The notes beneath the pieces are model-generated. The model was not told where the DNA came from. It saw only the letters and a list, made by a program, of their open reading frames with translations, and did not search any database. Positions 40,774-42,392 of a DNA stretch of 42,392 nt are shown here, piece by piece. A program made the position numbers and the translations under genes. Position 1 is the stretch's first letter, and every line of letters starts with the position of its first letter. The DNA is taken from positions 1 to 42,392 of the forward strand of contig JAFTAP010000031.1 of the NCBI GenBank assembly GCA_017455525.1, in the 5' to 3' direction. The DNA comes from Lachnospiraceae bacterium (lineage in GTDB: Bacteria; Bacillota; Clostridia; Lachnospirales; Lachnospiraceae).

Positions 40774-41724
40774 ATGAAACTGCAAAGATACGAGATTATC
40801 AATCAGAACATACGTAAAGCTTTTTTGGAAAAAAAGGAAGCGCATCCCGACCAGATGCGTAAGCGCCTAAAGTTTTCCTGGAGCAACTGGGGATTTGGGT
40901 TAGAGGATTTTGATATCTCCTGTGCACGGTTGGAAAAAGCCGGCATCCAATTTATTGAGCTGCACGGTAATCACTACGGGGCGGATCTGGGATATCGTCC
41001 GTCTGAGATCAAGCCGATCCTTGAGCGCCACGGTATTACGTGTGCGGGGGTGTGCGGCATGTTCAGTGCGGATAATGATCTTTCCTCTAATCGCCACATA
41101 CAACGCCAGGCTGCCATTGATTATATCAAGCGGGAGGTCGCTTTTACCGCTGAAATGGGGGGAAAATATATGCTGGTATGTCCCGCCGCAGTGGGACGGT
41201 CTAAGAAGTATGATGACAGTGAGATAGATCGCAGTATTGACGCATTATCACGCGTTGCCAATGTGTTTACAGAATATAACGTACGTGCAGCGATAGAACC
41301 GATCCGTGCTGCAGAAACCAGTATAGTGCATACCTTTGCCGAAGCAAAGGATTACATTGCACGTTTGGCTCATCCTGGCGTGCAGCATATTAACGGCGAT
41401 GTATATCACATGCTGGTGGGCGAGAGCCACATTGCACAAGCGATCTGGGATGCTAAGGATATGCTGACCAATCTGCATATGGCTGACACGAACCGCTGTG
41501 CATTAGGAGATGGATCACTTGATATTGACACAATCATCATGGCGCTTTACCTGATAGATTACAATAACAATGACAACTGCTTCGTAACACCGGAACCCTT
41601 AGGTCCTGGAGGAGATCCTTATCCTGCACAGAACGCAAAGACCGATCCCGCAGTTCTTGATAAATTAGTTTTAGACAGCGTCAATTATTTCAGAGAGAGA
41701 GAAGCTTGTCTGTTGGAGAATTGA
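40774..41724 (+). CDS. Sugar phosphate isomerase/epimerase (AP-endonuclease-2-like TIM barrel)
   Basis: A 316-residue TIM-barrel protein of the xylose-isomerase-like/AP endonuclease 2 superfamily, which includes ketose 3-epimerases and inositol-pathway isomerases. Metal-binding positions are suggested by Glu in RAAIEPIRA, Asp/His in INGDVYHM, His in NLHMADTNR and Glu in FVTPEPLG. The substrate is not assignable. AAAGGAGG gives a strong start 27 bp after mecA. Codon use differs from its neighbours: Arg is mostly CGT/CGC/CGG rather than AGA/AGG, and ATA for Ile is less favoured. This suggests later acquisition or a higher expression class. Confidence 0.85.
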   Translation: MKLQRYEIINQNIRKAFLEKKEAHPDQMRKRLKFSWSNWGFGLEDFDISCARLEKAGIQFIELHGNHYGADLGYRPSEIKPILERHGITCAGVCGMFSADNDLSSNRHIQRQAAIDYIKREVAFTAEMGGKYMLVCPAAVGRSKKYDDSEIDRSIDALSRVANVFTEYNVRAAIEPIRAAETSIVHTFAEAKDYIARLAHPGVQHINGDVYHMLVGESHIAQAIWDAKDMLTNLHMADTNRCALGDGSLDIDTIIMALYLIDYNNNDNCFVTPEPLGPGGDPYPAQNAKTDPAVLDKLVLDSVNYFREREACLLEN

Positions 41725-41736
41725 TAATTTAATACG

Positions 41737-41765
41737 TTGCATTTTGTATACAGTTATTGTAAAAT
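41737..41765 (+). promoter_or_regulatory. Promoter of the ferredoxin gene
   Basis: TTGCAT (41737-41742), a 17-bp spacer and TAAAAT (41760-41765), about 78 bp before the ATG. Confidence 0.65.
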
Positions 41766-41782
41766 ACCATAAAGTTAACTTG

Positions 41783-41806
41783 TGAGACGAAAATCCCATC
41801 GTTTCA
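41783..41806 (+). other. Hairpin in the ferredoxin leader
   Basis: TGAGACGA (41783-41790) pairs with TCGTTTCA (41799-41806), one G-U pair, around AAATCCCA. There is no T tract after it, so it could be a leader stabiliser or a weak attenuator. Confidence 0.4.
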
Positions 41807-41842
41807 TGTAAAATTAACAGATATTTAAAGGAGGAATAAAAA

Positions 41843-42013
41843 ATGGCTCATGTAATCAGTGATTCTTGCATCAGCTGTGGCGCATGTGCAGCACAGTGTC
41901 CCGTGAACGCTATATCTGAGGGAGACGGCAAGTATGAGATTGATGCGGCAACCTGCATCGACTGCGGCGCATGTGAGGGCGGCTGTCCTGTAGGCGCTAT
42001 ATCAGCACAATAA
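41843..42013 (+). CDS. 2[4Fe-4S] ferredoxin (56 residues)
   Basis: A small clostridial-type ferredoxin, the low-potential electron carrier of anaerobic metabolism. Two clusters are encoded by CISCGACAAQCP and CIDCGACEGGCP, each with the CxxCxxCxxxCP spacing, separated by ~26 residues. At 56 residues it has the classical length. AAAGGAGG precedes the ATG by nine bases. It has its own promoter and terminator. Confidence 0.96.
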   Translation: MAHVISDSCISCGACAAQCPVNAISEGDGKYEIDAATCIDCGACEGGCPVGAISAQ

Positions 42014-42061
42014 AAGTACTTAGCTTGCCAGGGTAAAAGTACATATATTTGGAAATAGGCT

Positions 42062-42108
42062 ACAACGCTTTTTAGTGATAACACCTAAGAAGCGTTGTTT
42101 AGTTTTTT
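42062..42108 (+). terminator. Terminator after the ferredoxin gene
   Basis: ACAACGCTT (42062-42070) pairs with AAGCGTTGT (42090-42098), extended inward by TTAG/CTAA pairs, then TTAGTTTTTT follows. Confidence 0.85.
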
Positions 42109-42138
42109 CTATGCGGGGGAGTTTGCAAGATTTTCAAG

Positions 42139-42215
42139 GTAAACGCAACACGCAATAAATGGAGTAAACGCAACGGTTCTTAGCCTTTAATTAAGCTTTG
42201 GAACCGTTGTGTTTA
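42139..42215. repeat. Direct repeat and 15-bp hairpin in non-coding DNA
   Basis: GTAAACGCAAC occurs at 42139-42149 and 42164-42174, 25 bp apart. The second copy is part of a 15-bp hairpin arm (42165-42179) that pairs with 42201-42215, one G-T pair. No T tract follows. Confidence 0.6.
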
Positions 42216-42392
42216 TGTACTAAGAGTTGTCATTTTTACGCTAATAAAATCGTTAGTGTAAAATATTAGTTGGTTAAGAAATCTATCAATGATATATATA
42301 GATAAATAAAGGGAAGAAGGAGGTCCCCTCTTCCCAATCAGACAGATTTTCCTTATGATTTATTGTTGGAAGAAAAAGCAAAGGAGATCTGC
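42216..42392. other. Non-coding tail of the window
   Basis: No gene is supported here. A 7-bp hairpin GGGAAGA (42311-42317)/TCTTCCC (42329-42335) is visible. AAAGGAG near 42380 may be the ribosome site of a gene starting just beyond the window. An ATG at 42355 opens a frame to the edge but lacks a ribosome site. Confidence 0.4.

Overview
The window looks like a chromosomal segment of an anaerobic Clostridia, most likely a Lachnospiraceae (rumen or gut type). The clues are AGG/ATA-rich codon use in most genes, a CIRCE/HrcA-type element, a MecA-type adaptor, a small 2[4Fe-4S] ferredoxin, a GH43 lipoprotein, a Pro/Gly-rich secreted beta-helix protein and the Firmicutes order gdpP-rplI-dnaB. The species cannot be named from sequence reading alone.

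Layout. 1-4.9 kb: the 3' end of a sugar ABC transporter ATPase, an Fe-S aldo/keto reductase, a CIRCE-controlled lon with a histone-like basic tail, and tRNA-Val(GAC) and tRNA-Gln(CTG) genes on opposite strands. 4.9-13.2 kb: surface and envelope genes. These are a lipoprotein, an AEC-type permease, an alpha/beta hydrolase, a two-gene unit of a zinc-ribbon methyltransferase and a membrane-anchored MurF-like ligase, a small membrane protein, and a secreted repeat/beta-helix protein. 13.2-21.1 kb: an accessory, rearranged stretch. A MmeI-like restriction-modification gene ends inside a 102-bp fragment of a diguanylate cyclase gene, and an intact paralogue of that cyclase lies in inverted orientation on the other side. 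Response-regulator and esterase remnants, a RelB/PIN toxin-antitoxin pair and an AAA/DUF4143-type ATPase follow.

21.1-31.3 kb: a TrmH-family rRNA/tRNA methyltransferase, a TcmP/LCM-type methyltransferase, a heterodimeric ABC exporter whose first subunit has lost its N-terminal third, a GH43 lipoprotein, a D-Ala-D-Ala ligase with a PlsC acyltransferase, and rhamnulokinase. 31.4-40.7 kb: housekeeping. The rpsF-ssb-rpsR operon carries a recognisable S6:S18 autoregulatory leader. A two-domain glycosyltransferase and a YdjC-type deacetylase are transcribed divergently from overlapping promoters that may give leaderless mRNAs. Then come gdpP, rplI and dnaB, an intergenic block of structured palindromes with an exact 35-bp direct repeat, and mecA. 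40.8-42.4 kb: a sugar-phosphate isomerase-like gene with foreign-looking codon use, a 56-residue ferredoxin and a hairpin-rich non-coding tail.

Genes that probably act together: rpsF/ssb/rpsR; ddl-plsC (4-nt overlap); the two ABC exporter halves (4-nt overlap); methyltransferase-Mur ligase (4-nt overlap); antitoxin-toxin (4-nt overlap); gdpP-rplI (1-nt overlap) followed by dnaB. I saw no CRISPR-Cas system, prophage, rRNA operon or intact insertion sequence. The least explained items are the membrane-bound Mur ligase unit, the cyclase-flanked restriction gene, the structured repeats between dnaB and mecA, and the Lon tail.
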